Positions 17,778-26,836 of a stretch of DNA of 64,000 nucleotides are shown piece after piece. Position numbers and translations under genes: made by a program. A model generated the notes under the pieces. The model was not told the DNA's origin, searched no databases, and worked only from the letters and a program-made list of their open reading frames with translations. The stretch lies in assembly GCF_003609575.1 (NCBI RefSeq), contig NZ_MBTA01000001.1, positions 248,001 through 312,000 of the forward strand, in the 5' to 3' direction. This DNA is from Pelobium manganitolerans. GTDB lineage: Bacteria > Bacteroidota > Bacteroidia > Sphingobacteriales > Sphingobacteriaceae. Each line of letters begins with the position of its first letter. The first letter of the stretch is position 1.

Positions 17778-18605
17778 CTATCTGTGAGTAGCGGCGTAAG
17801 TTTGTACAATTGAAAAACCAGCTTCGTCAATTGAGTAGGTTAAGCTATCAATTTTAGAAGTAAAGAAGTTATAAGAAAGTACCGCAAATAAAGAGGTAGA
17901 GATACCAGTTGCAGTGTTAATCAAAGCCTCAGAGATACCGTTTGCCAATTGTGCTTGGTCTGGTGCACCGGCAGTTGCCAAACCGGCGAAAGCTTTAATC
18001 ATACCGGTTACAGTACCTAACAAACCGCCTAATGTACCTACAGAAACTAGGGTTGCAATGATGGTTAAGTTTTGCTCTAACATTGGCATTTCTAACGCAG
18101 TAGCTTCTTCAATATCTTTTTGGATAGCCAAGCATTTTTGCTCTGTATCCATAGCGGTTTCAAGCTCTACTTCTTTGTATTTTAATAAGCCCGATTTAAT
18201 TACCGCTGCAACAGAACCTTTTTGTTTGTCGCACTCAGCAATAGCAGCGTCAACGTTGTTGGTAGCTAAGTTGCTTTGTACTTTTCTAACAAAAGCATCT
18301 ACATTTCCGTTACCTGCAGCTTTGCTGATAACGAAAAAGCGTTCGATTGAAAAAACGACAACCATTAAGAACATAGACATTAAGAAAGGTACAATGTAAC
18401 CTCCTTTATATACCATCCCGAAATAGTTGCCCGGTAGTGGGTGATTTGCATTATCTCCGCCCTCAAAGTTAGAACCGTCTCCCATCACATATAAGAATAA
18501 GAGCCATCCAATTGCAATACATATAATAATTGCTAATCCTGCGAAAATCCCTGAGCCTTTTGAGTTCTCTTTTTTAGCCGTGGTAGGTTTTGGTGCGTTT
18601 GCCAT
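17778..18605 (-). CDS. exbB: MotA/TolQ/ExbB proton channel family protein
   Basis: The 275-residue ExbB forms the proton channel pentamer around ExbD. Membrane helices are predicted at about 20-40, 68-90, 157-180 and 205-230; the conserved GLLGTVTGMIKAF segment and the NGISEALINTATGI helix are present. An extra N-terminal helix compared with E. coli ExbB is usual in this phylum. First gene of a seven-gene operon that ends at the TPR gene. A good promoter lies 72-101 bases upstream. Confidence 0.95.
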   Translation of the reverse strand: MANAPKPTTAKKENSKGSGIFAGLAIIICIAIGWLLFLYVMGDGSNFEGGDNANHPLPGNYFGMVYKGGYIVPFLMSMFLMVVVFSIERFFVISKAAGNGNVDAFVRKVQSNLATNNVDAAIAECDKQKGSVAAVIKSGLLKYKEVELETAMDTEQKCLAIQKDIEEATALEMPMLEQNLTIIATLVSVGTLGGLLGTVTGMIKAFAGLATAGAPDQAQLANGISEALINTATGISTSLFAVLSYNFFTSKIDSLTYSIDEAGFSIVQTYAATHR

Positions 18606-18956
18606 TTTTGTTTTTTTAGTTTTTGAAATGTTAATTAATGTGTGTGTTTATAATTTGCTTTTTTTTATGCGAATAACAAATTTATGATTTATCCTTTAAA
18701 ATCAAATTTTTTTAAAAATTGGTTTAAATAGCTTTTAAACGACGTTTTTAGTTTGGCGTGCAATATATAACGTAAAATTTGAAAAACATTGTTTACTGTT
18801 AAACAGGCTTTTATAAAAATTGATTTTTTTGGAGCTGGTTTAACCAAATGCGCGCCAAAAAGAGCTTTACTTGTATTTTAAGCTCAAAAATATTACAATT
18901 TAACGCGCCGCAATGATAGTTTACCTATGTTAAGCCAAGATTTAGATAATGTAAAA
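18606..18956. other. AT-rich intergenic region upstream of exbB
   Basis: About 350 bases with no credible ORF. It contains the exbB promoter annotated separately and a long AT-rich stretch with A- and T-tracts. I see no second gene or strong hairpin; TTAAACAGGCTTTTATAAAAATTGATTT is not a convincing terminator for the SUI1 gene. Confidence 0.6.
18677..18706 (-). promoter_or_regulatory. Promoter of the exbB-tonB operon
   Basis: On the minus strand TTTG (18703-18706), 18 bases, then TAAATTTG (18677-18684) match both Bacteroidetes sigma-ABfr elements exactly. The start site is expected near 18672, leaving a leader of about 67 bases to the exbB ATG. Confidence 0.7.
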
Positions 18957-19316
18957 TTAGCCACCGGCGCGTTTGGCTTTGTAGCCATTGGCCAGTAAGA
19001 TTTCTAATATTTTCTCCCTAAAATCCCCTTGTACCAATATTTCGCCGTCTTTTACGGCGCCTCCTACTCCGCATTTTGATTTCAGCAACTTGCCCAAAGC
19101 TTTTAAATCTTCATCTGTCCCTACAAAACCGCTCACTAAAGTTACTGCTTTACCGGCGCGTTGTTTTTTATCTAATTGCACTTTTAGCTGCTGCCGGTTG
19201 GCTGCAAGCGTTTCGGTTTCATCATTTAGGATATGATCTAATTGCTGATCCGGATTGGTTGAAAAAACCAGCCCATCAAAGCCGCTGAATTTCTTCGATT
19301 TTTTATCTGTTGCCAT
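18957..19316 (-). CDS. SUI1/YciH-family translation initiation factor
   Basis: A 119-residue protein with the SUI1 fold in its second half: KAVTLVSGF, DLKALGKLLKSKCGVGGAVKDGEILVQG and FREKILEILLANGYKAKRAGG. The bacterial family (YciH type) is related to eukaryotic eIF1 and binds the small ribosomal subunit; its role in bacteria is not well defined. The gene lies 11 bases after the lipid kinase gene and is probably co-transcribed with it. Confidence 0.93.
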   Translation of the reverse strand: MATDKKSKKFSGFDGLVFSTNPDQQLDHILNDETETLAANRQQLKVQLDKKQRAGKAVTLVSGFVGTDEDLKALGKLLKSKCGVGGAVKDGEILVQGDFREKILEILLANGYKAKRAGG

Positions 19317-19327
19317 TAAAATCTTTT

Positions 19328-20200
19328 TTATATTATAATATTAAGCGCCAATTTTTTTACGCTAACATTCAAAGTTTCGCCCATGTTTAAAGGCTCGCCA
19401 TCTACATGCACCGGCCCATCCGTTTGGCGCAGCACAGAAAAATCATTCGCCTTTATAATATCAACATATTTAGATTTATGGGCGGTTTTGCTAAACATCC
19501 GCCAGCCCAAAATAGGGAAAACTTTTAGCGGAAAAGGTTTTATGATACATATATCCAACAATCCGTCTTTTAAAGATGCGGTAGGCGAGATATGTGCATT
19601 ATTTCCGTATTGCGATGAGTTGGCCAAGCTTAACATAAACGCATCTACCGATAGTTTCTTATCGCCGATATGGATTTTATAATGCTGTGGCCGGTAGGAT
19701 GAAACCTCTTTTAAAGTAGATTTAAGGTAGCCAAAAAAACCTCTTTTTTTACTGTTGGCAAAATGGGCGCTAATGTGTGCATCAAAACCCATCCCGGCCA
19801 TGTTAAAAAACTTTTTATCGTTTAATAAGCCTACGTCAATTGCGGTAAAATTTAAATTGTTGATACGCGCAATGGCTTTTGCGGTATTCAATGGTACGCC
19901 TAAGGTACGCGCCAAACCGTTTCCAGAACCGCAGGGCACAATAGCCATGATTTTTCCGGATGATTCTAAAACATCTGCAACCTCGTTAATGGTTCCATCG
20001 CCGCCCACGGCTGCCACAATATCAAAGTTTTGCGCCAAGCCTTCGCTGGCTAATTGCTTAGCATGGTGCGGAAAATCTGTGTAAATAATTTCAGCGTCAA
20101 ATTTATCCAGGTCTAAGTTTTCATCTATCAAAGTTGGGATAGAAATTTTGTTTAAACCGCCCGAAATAGGGTTCACAATAAATAATATGCGTTGTTTCAA
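19328..20200 (-). CDS. Diacylglycerol kinase-family lipid kinase
   Basis: The family phosphorylates lipids such as diacylglycerol or sphingoid bases with ATP. RILFIVNPISGG near the N-terminus and VAAVGGDGTINEV, with PCGSGNGLARTLG, are the DAGK catalytic-domain motifs. I take the TTG at 20200 (TTG-AAA-CAA-CGC, giving MKQRILF) as the start. A longer frame begins at another TTG at 20299, but its first 33 residues would run through the metK promoter and riboswitch and lack family similarity. Length 290 is then typical. Divergent from metK. Confidence 0.9.
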   Translation of the reverse strand: MKQRILFIVNPISGGLNKISIPTLIDENLDLDKFDAEIIYTDFPHHAKQLASEGLAQNFDIVAAVGGDGTINEVADVLESSGKIMAIVPCGSGNGLARTLGVPLNTAKAIARINNLNFTAIDVGLLNDKKFFNMAGMGFDAHISAHFANSKKRGFFGYLKSTLKEVSSYRPQHYKIHIGDKKLSVDAFMLSLANSSQYGNNAHISPTASLKDGLLDICIIKPFPLKVFPILGWRMFSKTAHKSKYVDIIKANDFSVLRQTDGPVHVDGEPLNMGETLNVSVKKLALNIII

Positions 20201-20236
20201 AAGAATGTAATCTGGTGGCCGCAAAGTAATTCTTAT

Positions 20237-20266
20237 TTTCCAAGAAATAAAAATTGTATACCTTTG
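20237..20266 (+). promoter_or_regulatory. Promoter of the metK riboswitch transcript
   Basis: TTTC (20237-20240), 18 bases, then TACCTTTG (20259-20266) fit the Bacteroidetes -33/-7 pattern with one change in the -33 box. The expected start site near 20271 is exactly the first base of the riboswitch stem region. Confidence 0.65.
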
Positions 20267-20269
20267 CCA

Positions 20270-20328
20270 CGCAAGTGGAATGATTTGAAATGATTGCAAC
20301 CACGTTAAAAAATGCTAAACCATTATCC
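20270..20328 (+). promoter_or_regulatory. SAM-II (SAM-alpha, metA-type) riboswitch
   Basis: The sequence shows the SAM-II signature in order: the 5' P1 arm GTGG (20275-20278), ATGATTTG, ATTGCAA, the 3' P1 arm CCAC (20300-20303), GTTAAA and finally GCTAAA (20314-20319). From memory of this class these are its conserved positions, and loop bases AATG could pair with CATT near 20321 to complete the pseudoknot. It binds S-adenosylmethionine and would turn down metK when SAM is plentiful, closing a direct product-feedback loop. About 65 bases remain to the ATG at 20393, so action on ribosome access is more likely than termination; no terminator hairpin is seen. Confidence 0.85.
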
Positions 20329-20392
20329 GCAAGGTTAACCGCAATCACCCTCTTTTCTTTCTGCTGTTATTGTTAAACATTATTCATTTAAT

Positions 20393-21646
20393 ATGTCGTA
20401 CTTATTCACATCAGAATCGGTTTCAGAGGGTCACCCAGATAAAGTTGCCGATCAAATATCAGATGCTTTAATTGATAACTTTTTAGCGTTTGACAAAGAT
20501 TCTAAAGTAGCCTGCGAAACTTTGGTAACCACAGGCCAAGTGGTTTTAGCGGGCGAAGTAAAATCGCAAAGCTATTTAGACGTTCAAAAAATTGCCCGGG
20601 ACGTAATTCGCAAAATCGGCTACACCAAATCGGAGTATATGTTTGAGGCAAATTCTTGCGGTATTTTATCGGCCATTCATGAGCAGTCTCAAGACATTAA
20701 CCAAGGAGTGGACCGTGCCAAACCCGAAGAGCAGGGCGCTGGCGACCAAGGTATGATGTTCGGTTATGCATCAAACGAAACAGATAATTATATGCCTTTG
20801 GCTTTAGATTTGGCGCATAAACTTTTGATTGAACTGGCTGCTATACGCAGAGAAAACAGCGAAATTAAATATTTAAGGCCCGATGCAAAATCGCAGGTAA
20901 CGATAGAGTACGATGACAATCACCAACCTATACGTATTGATACAATCGTAATTTCTACCCAGCACGATGAGTTTGACGAGGAAGGCAAAATGTTGGAAAA
21001 AATTAAATCCGACATGATATCAATTTTGATTCCGCGCGTTAAAGCATCATTAAAACCAGAATTGCGGCAATTGTTTACCGATGAAATACAGTATCACATT
21101 AACCCAACAGGGAAATTTGTGATTGGCGGGCCGCATGGCGATACCGGTTTAACCGGACGTAAAATCATTGTAGATACTTACGGCGGTAAAGGCGCGCATG
21201 GCGGCGGTGCTTTCTCGGGCAAGGATCCATCAAAAGTGGACCGTTCTGCTGCTTATGCCACACGTCATATCGCGAAAAATTTGGTAGCCGCGGGCGTGGC
21301 CGATGAAGTTTTGGTACAAGTTTCTTATGCTATTGGTGTAGCAGAGCCCTGCGGTATTTTTATAGATACTAACGGTACCTCAAAAGTTAATTTAACTGAT
21401 GGGGAAATAGCTAAAAAGGTGCAGGAGATTTTTGATATGCGCCCTTACTTTATTGAGCAACGCTTAAAGCTGAGAAACCCAATTTACTCTGAAACTGCTG
21501 CATACGGACATATGGGCCGCAAAAATGAAGTGGTGACTAAAACTTTTTATGGATCTAACGGTGAAGAGAAGAAAGTGGAAGTTGAGCTGTTCACTTGGGA
21601 GAAATTAGACTTTGTAGATAAAGTTAAGGTTGCTTTCGGCTTATAA
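20393..21646 (+). CDS. metK: S-adenosylmethionine synthetase
   Basis: MetK makes S-adenosylmethionine from methionine and ATP. The 417-residue protein shows [15 protein letters not shown] at the N-terminus, [12 protein letters not shown], and [19 protein letters not shown], all active-site motifs with the ATP P-loop and metal ligands. It is slightly longer than the E. coli enzyme, as usual in Bacteroidetes. The gene is monocistronic: SAM-II riboswitch upstream, intrinsic terminator downstream. Confidence 0.98.
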   Translation: MSYLFTSESVSEGHPDKVADQISDALIDNFLAFDKDSKVACETLVTTGQVVLAGEVKSQSYLDVQKIARDVIRKIGYTKSEYMFEANSCGILSAIHEQSQDINQGVDRAKPEEQGAGDQGMMFGYASNETDNYMPLALDLAHKLLIELAAIRRENSEIKYLRPDAKSQVTIEYDDNHQPIRIDTIVISTQHDEFDEEGKMLEKIKSDMISILIPRVKASLKPELRQLFTDEIQYHINPTGKFVIGGPHGDTGLTGRKIIVDTYGGKGAHGGGAFSGKDPSKVDRSAAYATRHIAKNLVAAGVADEVLVQVSYAIGVAEPCGIFIDTNGTSKVNLTDGEIAKKVQEIFDMRPYFIEQRLKLRNPIYSETAAYGHMGRKNEVVTKTFYGSNGEEKKVEVELFTWEKLDFVDKVKVAFGL

Positions 21647-21664
21647 AATTACAACACTTAAATA

Positions 21665-21697
21665 CAAAGCCGCGGTGAAACCGTGGCTTTTTTTTTG
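21665..21697 (+). terminator. Intrinsic terminator of metK
   Basis: A 9-bp stem AAGCCGCGG/CCGTGGCTT with one G-U pair and a TGAAA loop is followed by a run of nine T. It lies about 20 bases after the metK stop. Confidence 0.88.
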
Positions 21698-21833
21698 CAC
21701 CTGCCATAAACGCAAACCAAATATTAATCATCAAAATTGGTGATATCAATCAACATTCTGGTTATGTAAATTCAAAAATGTTTGTGTTATCTTTAAATAA
21801 AACTTAAATATTAATTAACCTAAAATCCTTGTC

Positions 21834-22235
21834 ATGAAAATCAATTCTAAAACCCACGCGATACTTGACTATTTATTGGTTTTATTTGTTTGGCTGGCGC
21901 CAAGCCTTTTAGGTTTGCCACATGTTGCCGCTAGTTTAAGCTATGGTTTGGGCGCAATCCATTTAGCATTAACCGTTTGCACGCATTACGAGTACGGGTT
22001 AATTAGGTTTATACATTTAAAAGTGCACGGCGGCGTAGAACTGGCTTTGGCAATTATATTGATTCCTATTGCTTTTTATCTGAATACTATTGAAGGCGAA
22101 TTTGCCCGGAACTATTTCTTTGGTTTAACCATCGTTATCTTGCTGATATGGCTGCTTTCTGATTATACCAACAAGCCCGAGAGCAGCCGTGAAATCCCGT
22201 ATGTAGAATCAAGCACAGACGGAGGAATGATCTAA
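21834..22235 (+). CDS. Small four-helix membrane protein of unknown function
   Basis: A 133-residue protein with four predicted membrane helices (about 9-27, 30-48, 64-84, 92-110) and a hydrophilic tail ending SSTDGGMI. The N-terminal NSKTHAILDYLLVLF pattern resembles SPW-repeat-like small membrane proteins, but the match is weak and I do not assign a function. It precedes the DUF421 gene by 8 bases and is probably co-transcribed with it. Confidence 0.7.
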   Translation: MKINSKTHAILDYLLVLFVWLAPSLLGLPHVAASLSYGLGAIHLALTVCTHYEYGLIRFIHLKVHGGVELALAIILIPIAFYLNTIEGEFARNYFFGLTIVILLIWLLSDYTNKPESSREIPYVESSTDGGMI

Positions 22236-22243
22236 AAAAAAGC

Positions 22244-22942
22244 ATGAAAGAAGTTTTTAATCTGGACCGGCTTTTAATGAACGGTTTGCCTTACGCATTT
22301 TTGCTTGAGGTACTGTTGCGCTGTGTGGTGATGTACATTACGGCCTTGATTGTGCTAAAATCTGCCGGAAGAAGAGGCGTAAAACAACTTTCGGTTTTTG
22401 AATTAGTGATCATTTTAACGCTTGGCTCTGCTGCAGGCGACCCGCTTTTTTATGAAGATGTTGGCTTAATACCTGCTATATGCGTTTTTACTTTTATTTT
22501 GGCCTTGTACCGCTTTACCACCTACTTAATCTCCAGATCCGAAAATGTAGAAGTTTGGTTAGAGGGTAAGCCCATCTACTTAATCCGCAACGGGCAGTTT
22601 TCTATCGAAGAATTTGCTAAAGAACCGCTGGCTTTAGATGAATTTTTTGCCGAGTTACGTTTGCGCAATGTGAGCCATATTGGGCAGGTTGATTTAGCTA
22701 TTTTAGAAACCAACGGACAAATTAGCGTGTTTTTCTTTAAAGATGAAGATGTGCGCGCAGGGCTTCCAATTTTGCCCCATCTTTTTAACAAAGAGGTAAA
22801 AATTTTTGAGCCCAATAAAGTGTATGCCTGTAAGTTTTGTGCCAATACCAGCAAAACTGCAGCGGTACAAACCGAGCTGGTGTGTAACAGATGCGAGAAA
22901 GAACGCTGGGTTTTGGCATTGGACAGCAAACGCGTTGGCTAA
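22244..22942 (+). CDS. DUF421 (YetF-like) membrane protein with C-terminal zinc-ribbon-like motif
   Basis: A 232-residue protein with three N-terminal membrane helices and the YetF signature LIVLKSAGRRGVKQLSVFEL, followed by LTLGSAAGDP and a cytoplasmic domain (GKPIYLIRNGQ, ELRLRNVSHIGQVDLAILETNGQISVF). The final 40 residues carry two CxxC pairs (CKFC and CNRC) 15 residues apart, which look like a zinc ribbon; this addition is not part of the DUF421 core. Family role is unclear, with links to spore and envelope proteins in Firmicutes. Confidence 0.88.
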   Translation: MKEVFNLDRLLMNGLPYAFLLEVLLRCVVMYITALIVLKSAGRRGVKQLSVFELVIILTLGSAAGDPLFYEDVGLIPAICVFTFILALYRFTTYLISRSENVEVWLEGKPIYLIRNGQFSIEEFAKEPLALDEFFAELRLRNVSHIGQVDLAILETNGQISVFFFKDEDVRAGLPILPHLFNKEVKIFEPNKVYACKFCANTSKTAAVQTELVCNRCEKERWVLALDSKRVG

Positions 22943-22957
22943 TACGCTGGCCATTAT

Positions 22958-22995
22958 AAACAGAAAAAGCAACTTGATAGTTGCTTTTTCTGTTT
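22958..22995. terminator. Bidirectional terminator between DUF421 gene and leuS
   Basis: A perfect 17-bp inverted repeat (22958-22974 and 22979-22995) with a 4-base loop. Each arm contains a run of A or T, so it can serve both convergent genes. It lies 16 bases after the DUF421 stop and 16 before the leuS stop. Confidence 0.85.
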
Positions 22996-23011
22996 AGATA
23001 AACTTTAACTA

Positions 23012-25837
23012 TTATACCACCAAATTAATAATACGGCCTTTCACCACAATCACTTTTTTAGGTGTTTTTCCGTCCAGATATTTCTGAATTTGTTCATCTG
23101 CCAGTACTACTTTTTCTACCTCGGAAGGCTCCATTGTTAATGGAAGCAACAAATTGGTTTTTGTTTTTCCGTTTACCGATACCGGATAGGCAAACTCATC
23201 CTCTACCAAATAAACAGGATTAAAAGTAGGGAATTGTGCAAAAGACAGTGTTCCTGGCCGGTTGCCCAGCAATTTCCAAAGCTCTTCTGTAATATGTGGC
23301 GCATATGGCGATAATAAAATCACCAGCTCTTGAAGCACCGCTTTTTTATTGCATTTTAAATCTGTAAGCTCATTTACCGCAATCATAAAGCTAGAAACCG
23401 ACGTGTTGAAAGAGAAACGCTCAATATCTTCTTCTACTTTTTTGATGATTTTGTGCAGCGCTTTTAATTCGGCTTTGGTTGGCGCAGCATCGCTAACTTG
23501 GAAGTTGAAATTTTCATCGTGAAAAAGTTTCCAAAATTTACGCAAAAACTTAAATACGCCTTCAATACCATTGGTGTTCCAAGGTTTACTTTGCTCTAGC
23601 GGTCCCAAAAACATCTCGTACATGCGCAAAGTGTCGGCGCCGTAACGTTCTACCAAATCATCGGGGTTAACCACGTTGAATTTGGATTTCGACATTTTTT
23701 CTACCTCGTGCCCACAAATGTATTTGGCCTCGCCCCGGCCGTCTTCGGCGGAGAGGGAGTTGCTGCCGTCTTCGTAAATAAAGACCGCATCTTTATACTC
23801 TGGCCTGAAGTTCCTAAATGCTTCAATGTCTAGGGTGTCGTTGTTTACGATGTTAACATCGACGTGAAGTGGGGTAACGGAGTAATTGGACTTTTGCCCG
23901 TAAGAAACAAATTCGTTGGTGCCTTTTCCGTCTATATCATTTACACGGTACACAAAATTGCTTCGCCCTTGAATCATCCCCTGGTTGATCAATTTTTTGA
24001 AGGGCTCTTCCTCTACCACATAACCCATATCTTTCAAAAATTTGTTCCAAAAACGGCTGTATAAAAGGTGTCCGGTGGCATGTTCGTTCCCGCCGATGTA
24101 TAAATCCACATCGCGCCAGTAGGCAATTTTGTCTTTATCAGCAAAAGCAGCATCATTGTTTGCATCCATGTAACGGTACCAATACCAGCTACTTCCCGCC
24201 CAGCCCGGCATGGTGCTCAATTCGTATTCGTATTCATCTTGGTATTTCCAATCTTTTGCTCTTCCTAAAGGTGGTTCTCCGCTTTCGGTAGGCAAATATT
24301 TGTCTATTTCTGGCAATAAAAGTGGCAATTCTTCTTCTTGAATAAGGTAAGGCAAACCGTTTTTGAAGTAAACCGGAACAGGTTCGCCCCAATAGCGTTG
24401 GCGGCCAAAAATAGCATCGCGCATACGGTAGTTTACTTTGGCGTAGCCCATGCCTTTTTCTTCAAGTGCAGCCACAATTTTTGCCACAGCCTCTTTGTAA
24501 GTTAAGCCGTTTATAATCCCCGAATTAACGTAACGGCCTTCTTTTGTGGGGTCGGCTTCGGTATCGCAAATTTGTGCGTCCAAAATCTGCACTATCGGTA
24601 AATTGAAGTGTTTGGCAAAAAGATAATCGCGCTGGTCGCCAGACGGCACCGCCATTACCGCGCCTGTTCCGTAACCTGCCAAAACATAATCAGCAATCCA
24701 AACTGGTACTTTTTCGCCACTTAGCGGGTTTATGGCATAACTGCCGGTAAATGCGCCCGAAACGGTTTTAACATCCGCCATACGGTCCAGTTCGCTTTTT
24801 TTCTTAGTCGCTAATATATAAGCGTCAATTTCCGCTTTCTGGGCTGGTGTAGTTAATGAAGCAACAAGTTCATGCTCTGGCGCAATGGCCAAAAATGAAA
24901 CGCCGTAAAGGGTGTCAACTCTTGTCGTAAAAACACTAACCTGTTGGGAATGTCCCTCGAGCTCAAAAGAAACCATTGCCCCTTCGCTTTTACCAATCCA
25001 GTTGCGCTGCATTTCTTTCAATGGCTCTGGCCAGTCAATATCATTTAAGCCTTTGAGCAGCCTATCTGCGTAAGCACTAATGCGCATACTCCACTGCATC
25101 ATCTTTTTTTGCTCAACCGGGTGGCCTCCACGCTCGCTAAAACCGTCTTTTACCTCGTCATTTGCTAGTACAGTACCCAAAGCCGCGCACCAGTTTACGG
25201 TGCTCTCTTTCAAATATGTCAGACGGTATTTTAACAGTTCGCTTTGCTTCTCCTCTTCGCTCATCGCGCTCCAATCGCTGGGCAACAGCGGCAAAACGTC
25301 GTCGTCGCATACTGCTTTAATTTCCGTGGCCGGGATGGTTTCCAACTTTGCAATCAAGGTAGAGATATGCTCGGCACGGTCCGTTTCTTTATTGTACCAC
25401 GCATTAAACAGTTGCATAAAAATCCATTGCGTCCATTTGTAATAATCGGGCGAGCTGGTGCGCACTTCTTTGCTCCAATCAAAAGAAAAACCCAGGTTAT
25501 CCAATTGCTCGCGGTAGCGGTTGATATTGGTTTCGGTAGTTTTTGCCGGGTGTTGTCCAGTTTGTATCGCGTACTGCTCTGCAGGCAAACCGAAAGAATC
25601 GTAACCCATAGGGTGCAACACGTTAAAGCCTTTTAACCTTTTGTAACGCGCAAAAATATCTGAGGCAATGTATCCCAGCGGATGCCCCACGTGTAAACCC
25701 GCGCCACTCGGGTAAGGAAACATGTCTAGCACGTAATATTTTGGCTTATTGGTATCAACTTCGGCTTTAAATGTCTGGTGCTGAGCCCAAAATTTTTGCC
25801 ATTCTTTCTCTATCTGCTTAAACTGGTAATCCATCAA
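23012..25837 (-). CDS. leuS: Leucyl-tRNA synthetase
   Basis: Class I synthetase that charges tRNA-Leu. The 941-residue protein shows [16 protein letters not shown] (HIGH region, about 42-57), the CP1 editing domain with [19 protein letters not shown] and [15 protein letters not shown], and KMSKS at 714-718. An expanded segment around 655-710 (with [22 protein letters not shown]) before KMSKS is a usual Bacteroidetes feature. The start is ATG at 25834-25837 region ([10 protein letters not shown]); the second Met is equally possible. Monocistronic. Confidence 0.97.
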   Translation of the reverse strand: MMDYQFKQIEKEWQKFWAQHQTFKAEVDTNKPKYYVLDMFPYPSGAGLHVGHPLGYIASDIFARYKRLKGFNVLHPMGYDSFGLPAEQYAIQTGQHPAKTTETNINRYREQLDNLGFSFDWSKEVRTSSPDYYKWTQWIFMQLFNAWYNKETDRAEHISTLIAKLETIPATEIKAVCDDDVLPLLPSDWSAMSEEEKQSELLKYRLTYLKESTVNWCAALGTVLANDEVKDGFSERGGHPVEQKKMMQWSMRISAYADRLLKGLNDIDWPEPLKEMQRNWIGKSEGAMVSFELEGHSQQVSVFTTRVDTLYGVSFLAIAPEHELVASLTTPAQKAEIDAYILATKKKSELDRMADVKTVSGAFTGSYAINPLSGEKVPVWIADYVLAGYGTGAVMAVPSGDQRDYLFAKHFNLPIVQILDAQICDTEADPTKEGRYVNSGIINGLTYKEAVAKIVAALEEKGMGYAKVNYRMRDAIFGRQRYWGEPVPVYFKNGLPYLIQEEELPLLLPEIDKYLPTESGEPPLGRAKDWKYQDEYEYELSTMPGWAGSSWYWYRYMDANNDAAFADKDKIAYWRDVDLYIGGNEHATGHLLYSRFWNKFLKDMGYVVEEEPFKKLINQGMIQGRSNFVYRVNDIDGKGTNEFVSYGQKSNYSVTPLHVDVNIVNNDTLDIEAFRNFRPEYKDAVFIYEDGSNSLSAEDGRGEAKYICGHEVEKMSKSKFNVVNPDDLVERYGADTLRMYEMFLGPLEQSKPWNTNGIEGVFKFLRKFWKLFHDENFNFQVSDAAPTKAELKALHKIIKKVEEDIERFSFNTSVSSFMIAVNELTDLKCNKKAVLQELVILLSPYAPHITEELWKLLGNRPGTLSFAQFPTFNPVYLVEDEFAYPVSVNGKTKTNLLLPLTMEPSEVEKVVLADEQIQKYLDGKTPKKVIVVKGRIINLVV

Positions 25838-25933
25838 TCAATTTTTGTGTGTTCTTGCGAAATTAAAAATTTAAAGCTTGTCTGGCTACTTTTTACCGAA
25901 AAGAGATTTTGCTATTGCCGGATAATTTTTAAT

Positions 25934-25949
25934 ATCGTAATATTGCGAT
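25934..25949. promoter_or_regulatory. ArsR operator 1 (upstream of arsR)
   Basis: ATCGTAATATTGCGAT is a near-perfect 16-bp palindrome. It is the exact reverse complement of a second site at 26314-26329. It lies 13 bases before the chosen arsR start, and overlaps the upstream ATG at 25948, which argues against that ATG as the start. Confidence 0.8.
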
Positions 25950-25962
25950 GTTAAATAATCTT

Positions 25963-26292
25963 ATGGGAATTACGAAATCAGATTTACACCCGGACGCTTA
26001 CAACCGTCTGGCTTCGGTTTTAAAAACCTTGGCTCACCCTGCGCGTATTGCGATTTTACAGTACATCATTAACCAAAAAGCTTGCATTTGTACAGATTTG
26101 GTGACCGAGCTGGGTTTGGCACAGGCAACTATATCACAACATTTAAAAGAATTAAAAACCGTTGGACTGATAAAAGGAAATATAGAAGGAAAATCTGTTT
26201 GCTATTGCATTGATGAGAACGTTTGGCGCACGATACAGCAAACTATCCATCAGTTTTTTGATCAGGAAGTGAACATTCCAAAATGCTGTTAG
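25963..26292 (+). CDS. arsR: ArsR/SmtB-family metalloregulator
   Basis: A 109-residue winged-helix repressor that releases DNA on binding arsenite or a similar metal(loid). The winged-helix core HPARIAILQYI, LGLAQATISQHLKELKTVGLI and GKSVCYCIDENVW is complete. The metal site is visible as a CxC in KACICTDLV, the same place as ELCVCDL of classical ArsR, and the protein ends with PKCC. ATG at 25963 (MGITKSD) is chosen over 25948 because the latter sits in the operator. It heads the arsenic cluster and is probably autoregulated. Confidence 0.92.
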   Translation: MGITKSDLHPDAYNRLASVLKTLAHPARIAILQYIINQKACICTDLVTELGLAQATISQHLKELKTVGLIKGNIEGKSVCYCIDENVWRTIQQTIHQFFDQEVNIPKCC

Positions 26293-26313
26293 CACATTTT
26301 TTTAACCCCAATA

Positions 26314-26329
26314 ATCGCAATATTACGAT
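26314..26329. promoter_or_regulatory. ArsR operator 2 (between arsR and the DUF6428 gene)
   Basis: ATCGCAATATTACGAT, the exact reverse complement of operator 1, lies 26 bases before the DUF6428 start. It implies a second ArsR-controlled promoter inside the cluster or a looping site. Confidence 0.8.
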
Positions 26330-26354
26330 ACAAAAATATTTAAAACTTGACAAT

Positions 26355-26828
26355 ATGAAACTTTCAGAAATCAAATCTATTTTACCAACATTAGAAAATG
26401 TAGCTTTCCAGCTAGAGGATGGCACATTTGTACCCGAACATTTCCATGTTACCGAGGTGGGGCAGGTAAGCAAACATTTTATAGATTGCGGCGGGGTAAT
26501 CCGTCAAGAAAAAATTGTAAACTTCCAACTGTGGGACGCCAATGACTTTAAACACCGTTTAAAACCTGCAAAATTGCTCCATATTATTGAACTGTCCGAA
26601 CAAAAACTGGGGATAGAAGACAACGAAATAGAAGTGGAGTATCAAGCAGAAACTATTGGTAAATACGGTTTACAATTTAACGGGAAAAACTTTGTGCTAA
26701 AAAACAAAGCCACCGCCTGTTTGGCGTCTGATGCTTGCGGAACAAAAACAATGGCTTTTGAACCAAGCTTTAACAATTTAAGTGTAGAAAATGCAAACGC
26801 TTGCGCGCCAGGCTCGGGTTGCTGTTAA
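26355..26828 (+). CDS. DUF6428-family protein of the arsenic cluster
   Basis: A 157-residue soluble protein starting MKLSEIKSILPTLENVAFQLEDG. It contains the family's HFHVTEVG and IDCGGVIRQEKIVNFQLWDA motifs and ends with a Cys-rich tail (CLASDACG, then CAPGSGCC). The family is common next to ArsR, arsenate-reductase-like and ACR3 genes in Bacteroidetes but has no known activity. The cysteine tail suggests it binds arsenite or another soft metal; that is inference. An in-frame ATG at 26283 overlaps the end of arsR and the operator, so 26355 is preferred. 8 bases to the next gene. Confidence 0.85.
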   Translation: MKLSEIKSILPTLENVAFQLEDGTFVPEHFHVTEVGQVSKHFIDCGGVIRQEKIVNFQLWDANDFKHRLKPAKLLHIIELSEQKLGIEDNEIEVEYQAETIGKYGLQFNGKNFVLKNKATACLASDACGTKTMAFEPSFNNLSVENANACAPGSGCC

Positions 26829-26836
26829 TAAATGCC

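Noticed and set aside
20201-20299. 33-residue N-terminal extension of the lipid kinase from TTG 20299
   Set aside because: It runs through the metK promoter and riboswitch, contains no ATG and lacks similarity to the family.
25948-25962. Five-codon extension of ArsR (MLNNL)
   Set aside because: Its ATG overlaps the 16-bp operator; MGIT is the usual start of these regulators.
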